Positions 24,854-32,979 of a stretch of DNA of 64,000 nucleotides are shown here, one piece after another. The position numbers and the translations under genes were made by a program. Location of the stretch: positions 372,001 through 436,000 of the forward strand of contig NZ_BNBE01000004.1 in the NCBI RefSeq assembly GCF_014654895.1. The letters run 5' to 3'. The notes beneath the pieces are model-generated. The model was not told where the DNA came from and did not search any database. It saw only the letters and a list, made by a program, of their open reading frames with translations. Positions within the stretch are counted from its first letter, which is position 1, and each line of letters starts with the position of its first letter. The stretch is from Streptomyces filamentosus. Its GTDB lineage: Bacteria > Actinomycetota > Actinomycetes > Streptomycetales > Streptomycetaceae.

Positions 24854-25702
24854 TCAGGCGCCCGGCGCCCCCGTGCGCACCCCCGTCCAGAGGTCCGTCA
24901 GCGCCATGAGGCGCCGGCGGGCCTCGGGGTCGTACGCCTGCTCGTGCGCCCGCGCGTCGGTGAACCGGTCGAAGTACCGTCCGGTGACGCCGGCGAGCCC
25001 GGGGTCGACGACGAGGCGGACGGTCGGACGGACGCCCTCCTCGACGCCGACGAGCGGGGTGAGGCCGTAGGCCCGGACGCCCTCGGTGTCCATGAGGTGG
25101 GCCGGGTGGAGGGCGTTGACGGTGACCCCGCTGCCGGCGAGTTCCCCGGCGAGGGCGAAGGTCGCCGTGACGAGGGCCAGTTTGCTGCGGCAGTACGCGC
25201 GCAGCCCCTCGTACCCCTTCTCGAACCCGGGGTCGTCGAGGTCGACGGGTTCCTGGCCGAGGGAGGCGACGTTGACGACGCGGGCCGGCGCGGAGGCGGT
25301 GAGCAGCGGCAGCAGGCCGCGCGTGAGCGCGTAGGGGGCGAGGTGGTTGACGGCGAGGCGCAGCTCGTGGCCCTGGGCGGAGACCTCGCGTTCGAGGGGC
25401 CTGGGGCCGGCGCCCACGACCGCGTTGTGGACGAGGGCGTCGAGGCGGGGTTCGGCGTCCGCGATCCGCGCGGCGAGCTCCGCGACCCGGTCGAGGTCGG
25501 CGAGGTCCGCGCGGTAGGTGCGGACCTCGCCGCCCGCGTCCAGGGCGCGGAGCTCGGCGGCGACGGCGGCGAGCCGGCCGGCGTCGCGGCCGTGGAGCAG
25601 GACGGTGCCGCCGCGGGCGGCGAGGTCGAGGGCGATGCCCCGGCCGAGGCCCTGGGTGGCGCCGGTGACGAGGGTGGTGTGGTGGTGCGGGAGCCTGGTC
25701 AT
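24854..25702 (-). CDS. SDR family oxidoreductase
   Basis: 282 residues from the ATG at 25702; alternative starts at 25714 and further upstream are open and no ribosome site decides. Short-chain dehydrogenase/reductase: cofactor loop TGATQGLGRG, LLHGRDAGRL (Arg suggests NADP), Asn in VHNAVVG, Ser in VNVASLG, and the catalytic pair YCRSK. The C-terminal third resembles the retinol dehydrogenase/light-dependent protochlorophyllide reductase-like branch (VNALHPAHLMDTEG; GRYFDRF). The substrate is unknown. It is convergent with the LAXTG-like gene (8 bp apart), and a 14-bp perfect palindrome lies 51 bp upstream of the start. Confidence 0.85.
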   Translation of the reverse strand: MTRLPHHHTTLVTGATQGLGRGIALDLAARGGTVLLHGRDAGRLAAVAAELRALDAGGEVRTYRADLADLDRVAELAARIADAEPRLDALVHNAVVGAGPRPLEREVSAQGHELRLAVNHLAPYALTRGLLPLLTASAPARVVNVASLGQEPVDLDDPGFEKGYEGLRAYCRSKLALVTATFALAGELAGSGVTVNALHPAHLMDTEGVRAYGLTPLVGVEEGVRPTVRLVVDPGLAGVTGRYFDRFTDARAHEQAYDPEARRRLMALTDLWTGVRTGAPGA

Positions 25703-25753
25703 GGACGTGATCATGGCCCGGCCGGTGCGGGAGTGGGGAGGGGGCGCCGCACC

Positions 25754-25767
25754 TGGTGTCGACACCA
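25754..25767. promoter_or_regulatory. Palindrome upstream of the SDR gene
   Basis: TGGTGTCGACACCA, perfect 14-bp palindrome between the SDR start and the aldolase stop. It may be a repressor site for the SDR gene. Confidence 0.4.
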
Positions 25768-25796
25768 CCACCCTGGCCCGGCCGGGCCGGGGGCGG

Positions 25797-26633
25797 TCAG
25801 CGGGGGGCGAGGAGCGCGAGGAGGTGGGTGACCTCCCCGGCGACGGCGGAGCGGGCCGGGGTGAGGTAGCGGCGCGGGTCCACCTCGGCGGGGTGGGCGG
25901 TGAGGTGGTCGCGGACGGCCCGGGTGAACGCCTTGTTGAGGTGGGTGGAGACGTTCACCTTGGTCATGCCGGCGGCGACGGCGAGGGCGAGCAGCGCGTC
26001 GGGGACGCCCGAGGAGCCGTGCAGCACGAGGGGCACGTCGACGGCGGTCCGCAGCCGGGCGATCAGGTCGAGGTCGAGGACGGCGTCCCGGGTGACCATC
26101 TGGTGGACGCTGCCGACGGCGACGGCGAGGGCGTCGACGCCGGTGGCGTCGACGAAGGCGCGGGCCTCGCCGGGGTCGGTGCGGACGCCGGGGTCGTGGG
26201 CGCCGCCCTTGCCGCCGACCTCGCCGAGCTCGCCCTCGACCCAGACGCCGTGCCGGTGGCAGTGGTCGACGACGTCCCGGGTCGCTGCCGTGTTCTCCGC
26301 GTACGGGAGCTTCGAGGCGTCGAACATGACGGAGCCGAGGCCGAGTCCGACCGCCTCGTGGACGAGGCCGGGGCTCTCGGCGTGGTCGAGGTGGACGGCG
26401 ACGGGCACCTCGGCGGCGCGGGCGAGCGCGAGGCAGGCGAGCGCGACGGGTTCGAGGGCGCCGTGGTAGCGGACGGTGTTCTCGCTGATCTGGAGGACGA
26501 CGGGCCGGTCGGCCCGCTCCGCGCCGGCCACGATGGCCTGCGCGTGCTCCAGCTGGAGGACGTTGAAGGCGCCCACGCCGGCGCCGGCGGCGCGGGCCCG
26601 CCGGGCGATCTCGTGGGTGGGGGTCAGGGGCAT
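25797..26633 (-). CDS. Class II ketose-bisphosphate aldolase
   Basis: 278 residues from the ATG at 26633. A zinc-dependent aldolase of the fructose/tagatose-bisphosphate type: AFNVLQLEHAQAIV near the N-terminus, zinc ligands HLDHAES, VEGELGEVGG, AVGSVHQM and the phosphate-binding LHGSSGVPDALL. Position 41 nt after a SIS-domain sugar-phosphate isomerase, and beside a DeoR regulator, is the layout of amino-sugar or galactosamine (Aga-type) degradation, where the product would be tagatose-1,6-bisphosphate; fructose-bisphosphate remains possible. The two genes are almost certainly one operon. Confidence 0.9.
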   Translation of the reverse strand: MPLTPTHEIARRARAAGAGVGAFNVLQLEHAQAIVAGAERADRPVVLQISENTVRYHGALEPVALACLALARAAEVPVAVHLDHAESPGLVHEAVGLGLGSVMFDASKLPYAENTAATRDVVDHCHRHGVWVEGELGEVGGKGGAHDPGVRTDPGEARAFVDATGVDALAVAVGSVHQMVTRDAVLDLDLIARLRTAVDVPLVLHGSSGVPDALLALAVAAGMTKVNVSTHLNKAFTRAVRDHLTAHPAEVDPRRYLTPARSAVAGEVTHLLALLAPR

Positions 26634-26674
26634 GGTCCTGCTCCGGATGCGGGTGGGGAGGGAAGGGGGGCGGT

Positions 26675-27598
26675 TCAGGCGCCGGGGTCCGCGAGGACCA
26701 CGGAACGCGTGAGGTTCCGGGGCCGGTCGGGGTCGAGGCCGCGGGCCTCGGCGACGGCGACGGCGAGGCGCTGGGCCAGGACGAGCCCGGCGAGCGGGTC
26801 GAGGCCGTCGGCGACGAGGGTGCCGCCGACCTCGCGGATCTCCTCGGCGAGGCCGTCCGGCAGCGGGCCGAGAGCCCAGGCGACCCGGCCGGGGCCGGTG
26901 ATGCTGATGGGGCCGTGGCGGTACTCCATCGCCGGGTACGCCTCCGTCCACGCGCCGGCCGCCTCGCGCATCTTGAGCGCGGCCTCCTGGGCGAGGCCGT
27001 AGGTCCAGCCGGTGCCGAGGAAGGTGAACTGCCCGGCCTCGCGGACGGCGGCCTCCAGCGGCCGCGTCAGGGCGAGTTCGGCGTCCTCTGCGGCCCCGGC
27101 GACGGTGGCGACGCCGCCGGGGAGGGCGTCCTCGGCCTCCAGGTGGGCGCGGAGGAGGGCGAGGGCGGTGGTGGCGAAGCGGGTCTGGACGACCGACTCC
27201 TCGTCGGCGAAGTCGAGAACGGCGACGGCCCCGGCGAGGTCCATGACGGGGGTGGCGGGGTCGGCGGTGACCGCCGTGGTGGCGACGGTCCCGGCCAGCC
27301 GGCCGAGGACCGCGAGGACCTCGCTGGTGGTGCCGGAGCGGGTGAGGGCGACGACCCGGTCGTAGCGGCGGCCGTGGGGGAAGCGGGAGGCGGCGAAGGC
27401 GTCGGTCTCGCCGTGGCCGCCGGCCTCGCGGAGGTCCGCGTAGGCCTGTGCCATGAACCAGGAGGTGCCGCAGCCGATCACGGCGACCCGCTCGCCGCGC
27501 CGGGGCAGGGCGGCCGCGTGCCGGGGCAGGGTGCGGAGCGCCTCGCGCCAGGCCTCGGGCTGGGTGGCGATCTCGGCGGTGGTACGGGAGGGGGCCAT
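26675..27598 (-). CDS. SIS-domain sugar-phosphate isomerase/deaminase (AgaS-like)
   Basis: 307 residues from the ATG at 27598 (AAGGAG upstream). Two sugar isomerase (SIS) domains: GCGTSWFMAQAYADLRE and ALTRSGTTSEVLAVLGRL in the first, GTGWTYGLAQEAALKMREA and PAMEYRHGPIS in the second, the latter typical of GlmS-type isomerase domains and AgaS. The glutaminase domain of GlmS is missing, so it should convert, and probably deaminate, an amino-sugar phosphate in the breakdown direction. It is first in the operon with the aldolase and divergent from a DeoR regulator with an operator between. Confidence 0.88.
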   Translation of the reverse strand: MAPSRTTAEIATQPEAWREALRTLPRHAAALPRRGERVAVIGCGTSWFMAQAYADLREAGGHGETDAFAASRFPHGRRYDRVVALTRSGTTSEVLAVLGRLAGTVATTAVTADPATPVMDLAGAVAVLDFADEESVVQTRFATTALALLRAHLEAEDALPGGVATVAGAAEDAELALTRPLEAAVREAGQFTFLGTGWTYGLAQEAALKMREAAGAWTEAYPAMEYRHGPISITGPGRVAWALGPLPDGLAEEIREVGGTLVADGLDPLAGLVLAQRLAVAVAEARGLDPDRPRNLTRSVVLADPGA

Positions 27599-27640
27599 GC
27601 GCACTCCTTGCACGTAAGGAACAGCAGAGATGCGTGAAGT

Positions 27641-27678
27641 TGCTCGAAACGAGCATCATTCAAGCAGATTCGAGCATC
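27641..27678. promoter_or_regulatory. DeoR-type operator region
   Basis: TGCTCG-AAA-CGAGCA (27641-27655) is a perfect palindrome, 43 bp upstream of the SIS gene; a second half-site, TTCGAGCATC, follows at 27669-27678. Repeats like this are typical targets of DeoR-type repressors. Confidence 0.65.
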
Positions 27679-27829
27679 TACGTGCCAGGGTGCGTACGAG
27701 AACCCGGCGCCGACCCCGCCCACCGGGACGCGCTCCGGTGGTCCGCCGGGACGCGCCCTGATCGCCCTCCGGGACGCGCCCCGGGCCGACGTAGGATCGG
27801 AGCCGCGCCAACGGGAGGAACGGGTCGGC

Positions 27830-28636
27830 ATGTCCAAGCACGAGCGGTGGAACGCGGTCCTGGAACTCCTGGCCGCCGAGGGCCGGGTGGAGGTCGAGGA
27901 GGCGGCGACCGCCCTCGGCGTCTCCGCGGCCACGATCCGCCGCGACCTCGACGAACTGGCCGAGCAGCGGCTCCTCGTCCGCACCCGGGGCGGAGCGGTC
28001 GCGCACGGCGTCTCGTACGAGCTCCCGCTGCGCTACAAGTCGGGCCGGCACGCCGCCGAGAAGGCCCGGATCGCCGCCGCGGCGGCCGACCTGATCGCGC
28101 CCGGCGAGGTCGTCGGCCTGAACGGCGGCACGACCACGACCGAGGTCGCGCGGGCGCTCGCCGTGCGGTTCGCGGGCGAGCCCGCCGAGGCGGCGCAGCC
28201 CCCCGCGCCCTCCGGCCCGGCCCTGACGGTGGTCACCAACGCGCTGAACATCGCCGCCGAGCTGGCCGTGCGCCCCCAGATCAAGATCGTGACCACGGGC
28301 GGGGTGGCCCGCCCGCAGACCTACGAGCTGGTGGGCCCGCTCGCCGCCGGGGTGCTGGGCGAGGTGGTGCTCGACGCGGTGGTGCTCGGGGTGGACGGGG
28401 TGGACCCGGCGCTCGGGGCGATGGCCCACCAGGAGGAGGAGGCGAGCATCAGCCGGCTCTTCGCCGAACGGGCGAGCCGGGTCGTGGTGGTGACCGACTC
28501 GTCCAAGCTGGGGCGGCGGGCCTTCGCCCGGATCTGCGGCCTGGACCGGATCGACCTGCTGGTGACGGACACCGGCATCGCCCCGGAGACCGAGGACCGA
28601 CTGTCCGAGGCCGGGGTCCGGGTCCTCGCCGTCTGA
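27830..28636 (+). CDS. DeoR/GlpR family transcriptional regulator
   Basis: 268 residues, GGGAGGAA before the ATG at 27830. N-terminal helix-turn-helix with the family signature (VEVEEAATALGVSAATIRRDLDEL; RTRGGAV), followed by the sugar-phosphate-binding DeoR-C domain (AEKARIAAAAADLI; GGTTTTEVAR; VTNALNIAAEL; VVVVTDSSKLGRRAF). It most likely represses the divergent SIS/aldolase operon and is released by a sugar phosphate. An insertion rich in Pro/Ala (EPAEAAQPPAPSG) between two strands is unusual in length but not expected to break the fold. Confidence 0.93.
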   Translation: MSKHERWNAVLELLAAEGRVEVEEAATALGVSAATIRRDLDELAEQRLLVRTRGGAVAHGVSYELPLRYKSGRHAAEKARIAAAAADLIAPGEVVGLNGGTTTTEVARALAVRFAGEPAEAAQPPAPSGPALTVVTNALNIAAELAVRPQIKIVTTGGVARPQTYELVGPLAAGVLGEVVLDAVVLGVDGVDPALGAMAHQEEEASISRLFAERASRVVVVTDSSKLGRRAFARICGLDRIDLLVTDTGIAPETEDRLSEAGVRVLAV

Positions 28637-28653
28637 CGGGTCCTCACCCTCCT

Positions 28654-28675
28654 ATTGGTACCACCTGATACCAAT
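28654..28675. promoter_or_regulatory. Inverted repeat upstream of phospholipase C
   Basis: ATTGGTA-N8-TACCAAT, perfect 7-bp arms, in the AT-rich segment between the DeoR stop and the phospholipase. Its half-site resembles that of the C45 gene operator at 19292. Confidence 0.55.
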
Positions 28676-28819
28676 GCCCGTACTGGTCGAACCAGGGTGA
28701 ACGAGCACGACCTTGCTGTTCACCAACCCCTTACCACACGGGCGTATACCTTTGCGCACCGCTCCCCCATCATGTCTCCGACGTGCCGCAGGGGCACACC
28801 GCGACAGGAGAGGCGGGGC

Positions 28820-30856
28820 ATGCTTCCCATCAGCCGCAGGGGATTCGTCGGGATCGGCGCGGGGATCGGCGCGGGACTCGTCACGGGGGCGGCGCTGCCG
28901 CCGGCCACGGCCTCCGCCGCCGCGCGCGCCGCGACCGGCACCCTCACCGACGTCCGGCACGTGGTGATCCTCATGCAGGAGAACCGCAGCTTCGACCACT
29001 ACTTCGGCACGCTCCGCGGCGTGCGCGGCTTCGGCGACCGCGCGGCGGGCAACATCCCGGGCGGCTGGGGCACCTTCCAGCAGCCGAACTGGGGCGGCCG
29101 GCAGTTCCCGTGGAAGCTCAGCGACACCCCGCCGGCCGGCGGGGTCGACGGCGAGACCCTCGCCCAGTGCAACGGCGACCTGCCGCACAGCTGGACCTCG
29201 CAGCACGCGGCCTGGAACAAGGGCCGGCTCGACAACTGGGTGACCGGGGTGGGCAACACCCGCACCCTGGGTCACCTGGACCGCGAGGACATCCCCTTCC
29301 ACCACGCGCTCGCCGACCACTACACGGTCTGCGACGCCTACTTCTGCTCGGCGCTCAGCGCCACCGGCCCCAACCGCACCTTCCTGTGGAGCGGGAGGAT
29401 CGACGGCTCCAGCAAGGACGGCGGCGACGAGTCGGGCCTGACCTGGGAGACGTACGCGGAGGCGCTCCAGCGGGCCGGGGTGAGCTGGAAGGTCTACCAG
29501 AACGCCCAGGACAACTACGGCGACAACGGCCTCGCGTACTTCAAGAGGTTCACCGACGCCCGGCCCGGCGACCCGCTGTACGACCGGGGCATGGCCTCGG
29601 TCCCGAAGGTCACCGGCTCGACCCCGGACGACATCGCCGCCGCGATCCGCGCCGACGTCCTCGCCGGCACGCTGCCGCAGGTGTCGTGGGTGGTGGCGAA
29701 CGAGGCGTTCTCCGAGCACCCGTACGCCCCTCCCGGCGACGGCGCCCACTTCGTCGACCTGGTCTACCGCGCCCTGACGGCGAACCCCGAGGTCTTCGAC
29801 TCGACCGTGATGATCCTCAACTACGACGAGAACGACGGCTTCTTCGACCACGTGCCGCCGCCCGTCGCCCCGCCCGGCACCCCAGGCGAGTACCTCGACG
29901 GCGTTCCGATCGGCCTCGGCTTCCGGGTCCCCATGCTGGTCATGTCCCCCTGGACGCGCGGCGGCTGGGTCAGCTCGGAGGTCTTCGACCACACCTCGGT
30001 GCTGCGTTTCCTGGAGACCTGGACCGCCGCCCTCGGCACGCCCGCGACCTGCCCGAACATCAGCGCCTGGCGGCGGAGGGTGACGGGCGACCTGACCGGC
30101 GTCTTCGACTTCGCCCACCCGGTGTACGGGGTCCCCGCCGGCCTCCCGTCGACGGCGAAGGTCATCGGCATGGCCACCTGCGGCCCGCTGCCGAACCCCG
30201 CGCCGCAGAACAACGCGCTGCCCGCCCAGGAGCCCGGCACCCGCCCGGCACGGGCCCTGCCCTACCAGCCGAACGGCAACCTGGACCGCTTCGAGTTCGG
30301 CGCCGCCGGCAAGATCCTCGCCTGGTTCTCCATGGGCAACCAGGGACCGCAGGCCCGTGCCGCCGCCCACTTCTCGATCCACCCGCACCAGTACCGCGAC
30401 ACCGCCGCCTGGCAGTACACGGTGGACCCCGGGGCCGTCGCCACCGACTACTTCAACATCGGGCTCGGCTCGGGCTCGGGGAAGTACGACATCTCGATGA
30501 TGGGCCCCAACCGCTTCCTGCGCCGGTTCACCGGCGACGCCTCGAAGGCCGGCAGGGCGATCGAGGTGGCGGCCCGCTACGCCACCGAGCCGGGCACCGG
30601 GAAGACGGCGATCTGGTTCAAACTGACCAACGCCTCCGCCGGCCCGGTCACCTTCACGATCCGCTCCGACGCCTACCGCACGGACGGCCCGTGGACGTAC
30701 ACGGTCCCGGCGAACTCCTCCCGGGAGGACTTCTTCAACGCGGTGGCGTACGCGGACGGCTGGTACGACTTCACGATCCTGGCCGACGTCGACGGCACCT
30801 GGTCGCGCCGGTACACCGGACACATCGAGACCGGCGCGCCCAGCGTCACCGGCTGA
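28820..30856 (+). CDS. Phosphocholine-type phospholipase C, Tat-exported
   Basis: 678 residues from the ATG at 28820 with AGGAG upstream. A twin-arginine signal (ISRRGFVGIGAG) with a hydrophobic stretch ending near residue 33. Residues about 45-420 form the phosphoesterase domain of the bacterial non-haemolytic/haemolytic phospholipase C family: VILMQENRSFDHYFGTLRG (metal and catalytic Glu-Asn), LDREDIPFHHALADHYT, SATGPNRTFLWSG, and NYDENDGFFDHVPPP. Two C-terminal DUF756-type beta domains follow (about 500-590 and 595-675). It would cleave phosphatidylcholine or sphingomyelin outside the cell, often induced by phosphate starvation; I do not see an obvious PHO box. A palindrome at 28654 may govern it. 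Confidence 0.93.
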   Translation: MLPISRRGFVGIGAGIGAGLVTGAALPPATASAAARAATGTLTDVRHVVILMQENRSFDHYFGTLRGVRGFGDRAAGNIPGGWGTFQQPNWGGRQFPWKLSDTPPAGGVDGETLAQCNGDLPHSWTSQHAAWNKGRLDNWVTGVGNTRTLGHLDREDIPFHHALADHYTVCDAYFCSALSATGPNRTFLWSGRIDGSSKDGGDESGLTWETYAEALQRAGVSWKVYQNAQDNYGDNGLAYFKRFTDARPGDPLYDRGMASVPKVTGSTPDDIAAAIRADVLAGTLPQVSWVVANEAFSEHPYAPPGDGAHFVDLVYRALTANPEVFDSTVMILNYDENDGFFDHVPPPVAPPGTPGEYLDGVPIGLGFRVPMLVMSPWTRGGWVSSEVFDHTSVLRFLETWTAALGTPATCPNISAWRRRVTGDLTGVFDFAHPVYGVPAGLPSTAKVIGMATCGPLPNPAPQNNALPAQEPGTRPARALPYQPNGNLDRFEFGAAGKILAWFSMGNQGPQARAAAHFSIHPHQYRDTAAWQYTVDPGAVATDYFNIGLGSGSGKYDISMMGPNRFLRRFTGDASKAGRAIEVAARYATEPGTGKTAIWFKLTNASAGPVTFTIRSDAYRTDGPWTYTVPANSSREDFFNAVAYADGWYDFTILADVDGTWSRRYTGHIETGAPSVTG

Positions 30857-30868
30857 GCGCGCCGGCGC

Positions 30869-31528
30869 TCAGCGGCCGGCCAGGGCCGCGCGCCGGATCG
30901 TGGCGTCGAGCAGGCCGAGCGCGTCCTCAGCGGTGCGGCCGGGGGCGCGGTTCCAGGGGCCGATGAGCCCGTGCCACCCTTGGGACCGCAGCTCGGTCAT
31001 GATCCAGGCGCCGGCCTCGTTCATGGTCGACGCGCTGCCGTGGCCGAGCCGATGGGCGGCGAGCAGGGCGCCGCAGACGCACCGGGCGCCCCGCGCGTCG
31101 CGCAGCCGGTACGGGGTGTTCTGCCAGCCCCATTCGACCAGGACCCGGCGCGCGTGGGCCAGGTGGACGGAGGGCGGCACGTCGCGCCGGCCGATCCGGC
31201 GCCAGACGTGCAGCCGGTCCGGGAGCGCGGCCCCGATCCGTCCGGGCAGCGGGCGCTCGGCGGGCGGCGCCGGCGGCAGCGCGCCGACGGCGTCGAGCGC
31301 GTCGGCGACGAGCCGGTCCACGGGGACGGAGAGGAGGCTCCGCCAGCCGTCGGCTGCGGGCTCCGGGGGGACGGGCAGGGCGGGAGTGGACGGGGCGGGC
31401 TCGGCGGGCGCGAGGATCCGTTCCCAGGCGGCGCTCTCGTAGAGGCGGGCCGCTTCACGGTCGAGGGTGTCGAGGGCTTCGGAGACGTCGGGGGCTTCGG
31501 AGCCGAGCAGGGGGACAGAAGGGGACAT
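30869..31528 (-). CDS. Conserved hypothetical protein (DUF6197-like)
   Basis: 219 residues from the ATG at 31528. The N-terminal 70 residues are variable and Pro-rich; the C-terminal half has HLAHARRVLVEWGWQNTPYR, ARCVCGALLAAHRLG and WNRAPGRTAEDALGLLDA, a pattern I associate with DUF6197 proteins of Streptomyces, with moderate certainty. No signal peptide or membrane segment. It is convergent with the phospholipase gene (12 bp apart). A TAATGAT box 6-7 nt before the start suggests a leaderless message. Function unknown. Confidence 0.75.
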   Translation of the reverse strand: MSPSVPLLGSEAPDVSEALDTLDREAARLYESAAWERILAPAEPAPSTPALPVPPEPAADGWRSLLSVPVDRLVADALDAVGALPPAPPAERPLPGRIGAALPDRLHVWRRIGRRDVPPSVHLAHARRVLVEWGWQNTPYRLRDARGARCVCGALLAAHRLGHGSASTMNEAGAWIMTELRSQGWHGLIGPWNRAPGRTAEDALGLLDATIRRAALAGR

Positions 31529-31820
31529 TCCCACATCATTAGCAAGGAATGTCCGGCTTGCCACTTATGCGACACGCACCTCTCCCGCCCCACCACTCCC
31601 CAGCCATTCGCATTACGCCGCAGAATTCCCCGAAAGGAATGAGTCTCCCTATTCGGACATTACGCTCCCCGTGACGCGACTCACTTCCCCCGCCCCGCCG
31701 GCGACCCCGCACCCGCCACCGGCCGTGCGGCACAAGGGATTCGAACGGAAGGCCGGAAGCGGTCGATCTTGAATTCCCGCCATTCGATCTTTACCTTTCC
31801 TTTTCCCGTGCATTCGCGTC
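31529..31820. other. AT-richer intergenic stretch
   Basis: About 290 bp with visibly more A/T than the surroundings. I find no convincing gene; a short frame at 31639 lacks a properly spaced ribosome site. It may hold distal regulatory sites for the riboswitch-controlled gene. Confidence 0.5.
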
Positions 31821-31850
31821 TTGTTCCGCCCCGCATTCCTCGCCTACGGT
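31821..31850 (+). promoter_or_regulatory. Promoter of the riboswitch transcript
   Basis: TTGTTC (31821-31826), 18-bp spacer, TACGGT (31845-31850). A transcript would start near 31857, just before the aptamer. Confidence 0.55.
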
Positions 31851-31865
31851 CACCTCCATTCGAGC

Positions 31866-32036
31866 GGATCGCCGAATCCTGCCACCGCCCGAAGGACCTC
31901 CCATTTCACCCGACGGCAGGAGCGGGGGACCCACCACACCGCCGGCCCGGTCATCCGGAACGGCTCGGGGTGAAGCCGCGTGCGCGCGGCCGGACACCTC
32001 CCGTCCGAACCCGACAGCTCACCTCGCAGGCGCCGG
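31866..32036 (+). ncRNA. c-di-AMP riboswitch (ydaO/yuaA type)
   Basis: The conserved blocks of the aptamer appear in order: GCCGAATCCTGCC, then GGCAGGAGCGGGGGACCCA, CTCGGGGTGAAGCC with a GC hairpin (GCCGCGTGCGCGCGGC), and CCGAACCCGACAGCTCACCTCGCAGGCG, followed by GGAGAGGAAACC and the ATG. This class is known to control resuscitation-factor and other cell-wall hydrolase genes in Streptomyces, with c-di-AMP lowering expression. The downstream LysM protein fits that set. Confidence 0.92.
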
Positions 32037-32049
32037 AGAGGAAACCGTC

Positions 32050-32979
32050 ATGCCCGCTCACGGCAAGCACCGCCGCCCCCGACGCCGCCCCGTCTCCCGA
32101 GGTCTCGCCTTCGCGGGCACCGGCGGAGTCGCCCTGGCCCTGCCCCTGGTCGTGCCCGCCGCGGCCGGCGCCGCACCCGCCGCGCAGTCCGCCGCCCCGG
32201 CCGCCGCCGCCCCCTCCACCGCCCTGTCCGGCGCCGTGCACGCCTCCGCCGTCGCCGCAGGAGCGGTCTCCGCGGTGCCGGCCGCTCCCGCCGCCGCCCC
32301 GCGCTCGTACACCGTGATGAAGGGCGACTCGCTTTCCCTGATCGCCCAGCGAAAGGGAATTCAGGGCGGCTGGAAGTCGCTTTACCGGGCGAACGAGAAG
32401 GCCGTGGGTGACAATCCGTCACTCATTCACCCGGGTCTCGAACTGACGATTCGTCGGGATTCCGCGAAGGCCGCTCCCGCGCCGGCGAACACCGCCCGGA
32501 AGACCACCGCCGAGCCCGCCTCCACCGGTGCCGGAGGTTCCGCCGAACGGGCGAGCCGGTCCGTCACCCGTACCGCGACCCCCGCCGTACGGGCCGCCGC
32601 CGCGGAGGCCGCCTCGCGCACCGCCGCGCAGGCGGTGCCCGCCGCCGCGACCCGCTACACCGACGACCTCGACGGCTGGATCCGCGAGTCGCTGGACATC
32701 ATGGGCCGCTACGGCATCCCCGGCTCGTACGACGGCATCCGCCGCAACGTCCTGCGCGAGTCCTCCGGCAACCCCCGCGCCATCAACCTGTGGGACTCCA
32801 ACGCCGTGAAGGGCACCCCCTCGAAGGGCCTCCTCCAGGTCATCGACCCGACCTTCGCGGCCTACCACGTGCCGGGCACCGCCGCCGACCCCTTCGACCC
32901 GGTCGCCAACATCACCGCGGCCTGCAACTACGCGGCCGACCGGTACGGCTCCATCGACAACGTCAACGGCGCCTACTGA
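32050..32979 (+). CDS. Secreted LysM protein with transglycosylase-like domain
   Basis: 309 residues, GAGAGGAAACC before the ATG at 32050. Arg-rich signal peptide ending near residue 42; a LysM peptidoglycan-binding module (about 85-136, YTVMKGDSLSLIAQRKGI, SLIHPGLELTI); a long Ala/Thr-rich linker; and a C-terminal lytic transglycosylase (SLT)-like domain (about 215-309) with the catalytic-type Glu in NVLRESSGNPRAINLWDSN, SKGLLQVIDPTFAAYHV and NITAACNYAADRYG. It should cleave cell-wall glycan during germination or growth. It is controlled by the c-di-AMP riboswitch upstream. Its stop overlaps the stop of the convergent fusion gene by 7 bp. Confidence 0.9.
   Translation: MPAHGKHRRPRRRPVSRGLAFAGTGGVALALPLVVPAAAGAAPAAQSAAPAAAAPSTALSGAVHASAVAAGAVSAVPAAPAAAPRSYTVMKGDSLSLIAQRKGIQGGWKSLYRANEKAVGDNPSLIHPGLELTIRRDSAKAAPAPANTARKTTAEPASTGAGGSAERASRSVTRTATPAVRAAAAEAASRTAAQAVPAAATRYTDDLDGWIRESLDIMGRYGIPGSYDGIRRNVLRESSGNPRAINLWDSNAVKGTPSKGLLQVIDPTFAAYHVPGTAADPFDPVANITAACNYAADRYGSIDNVNGAY

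Noticed and set aside
28820..30856. PHO box control of the phospholipase C
   Set aside because: No direct repeats of the PHO type could be seen in the 180 bp upstream
31639..31674. 11-codon frame with a TTA codon in the AT-rich gap before the riboswitch
   Set aside because: AAAGG lies only about one base before the ATG, too close for a ribosome site, and the region is upstream of the mapped-looking riboswitch promoter
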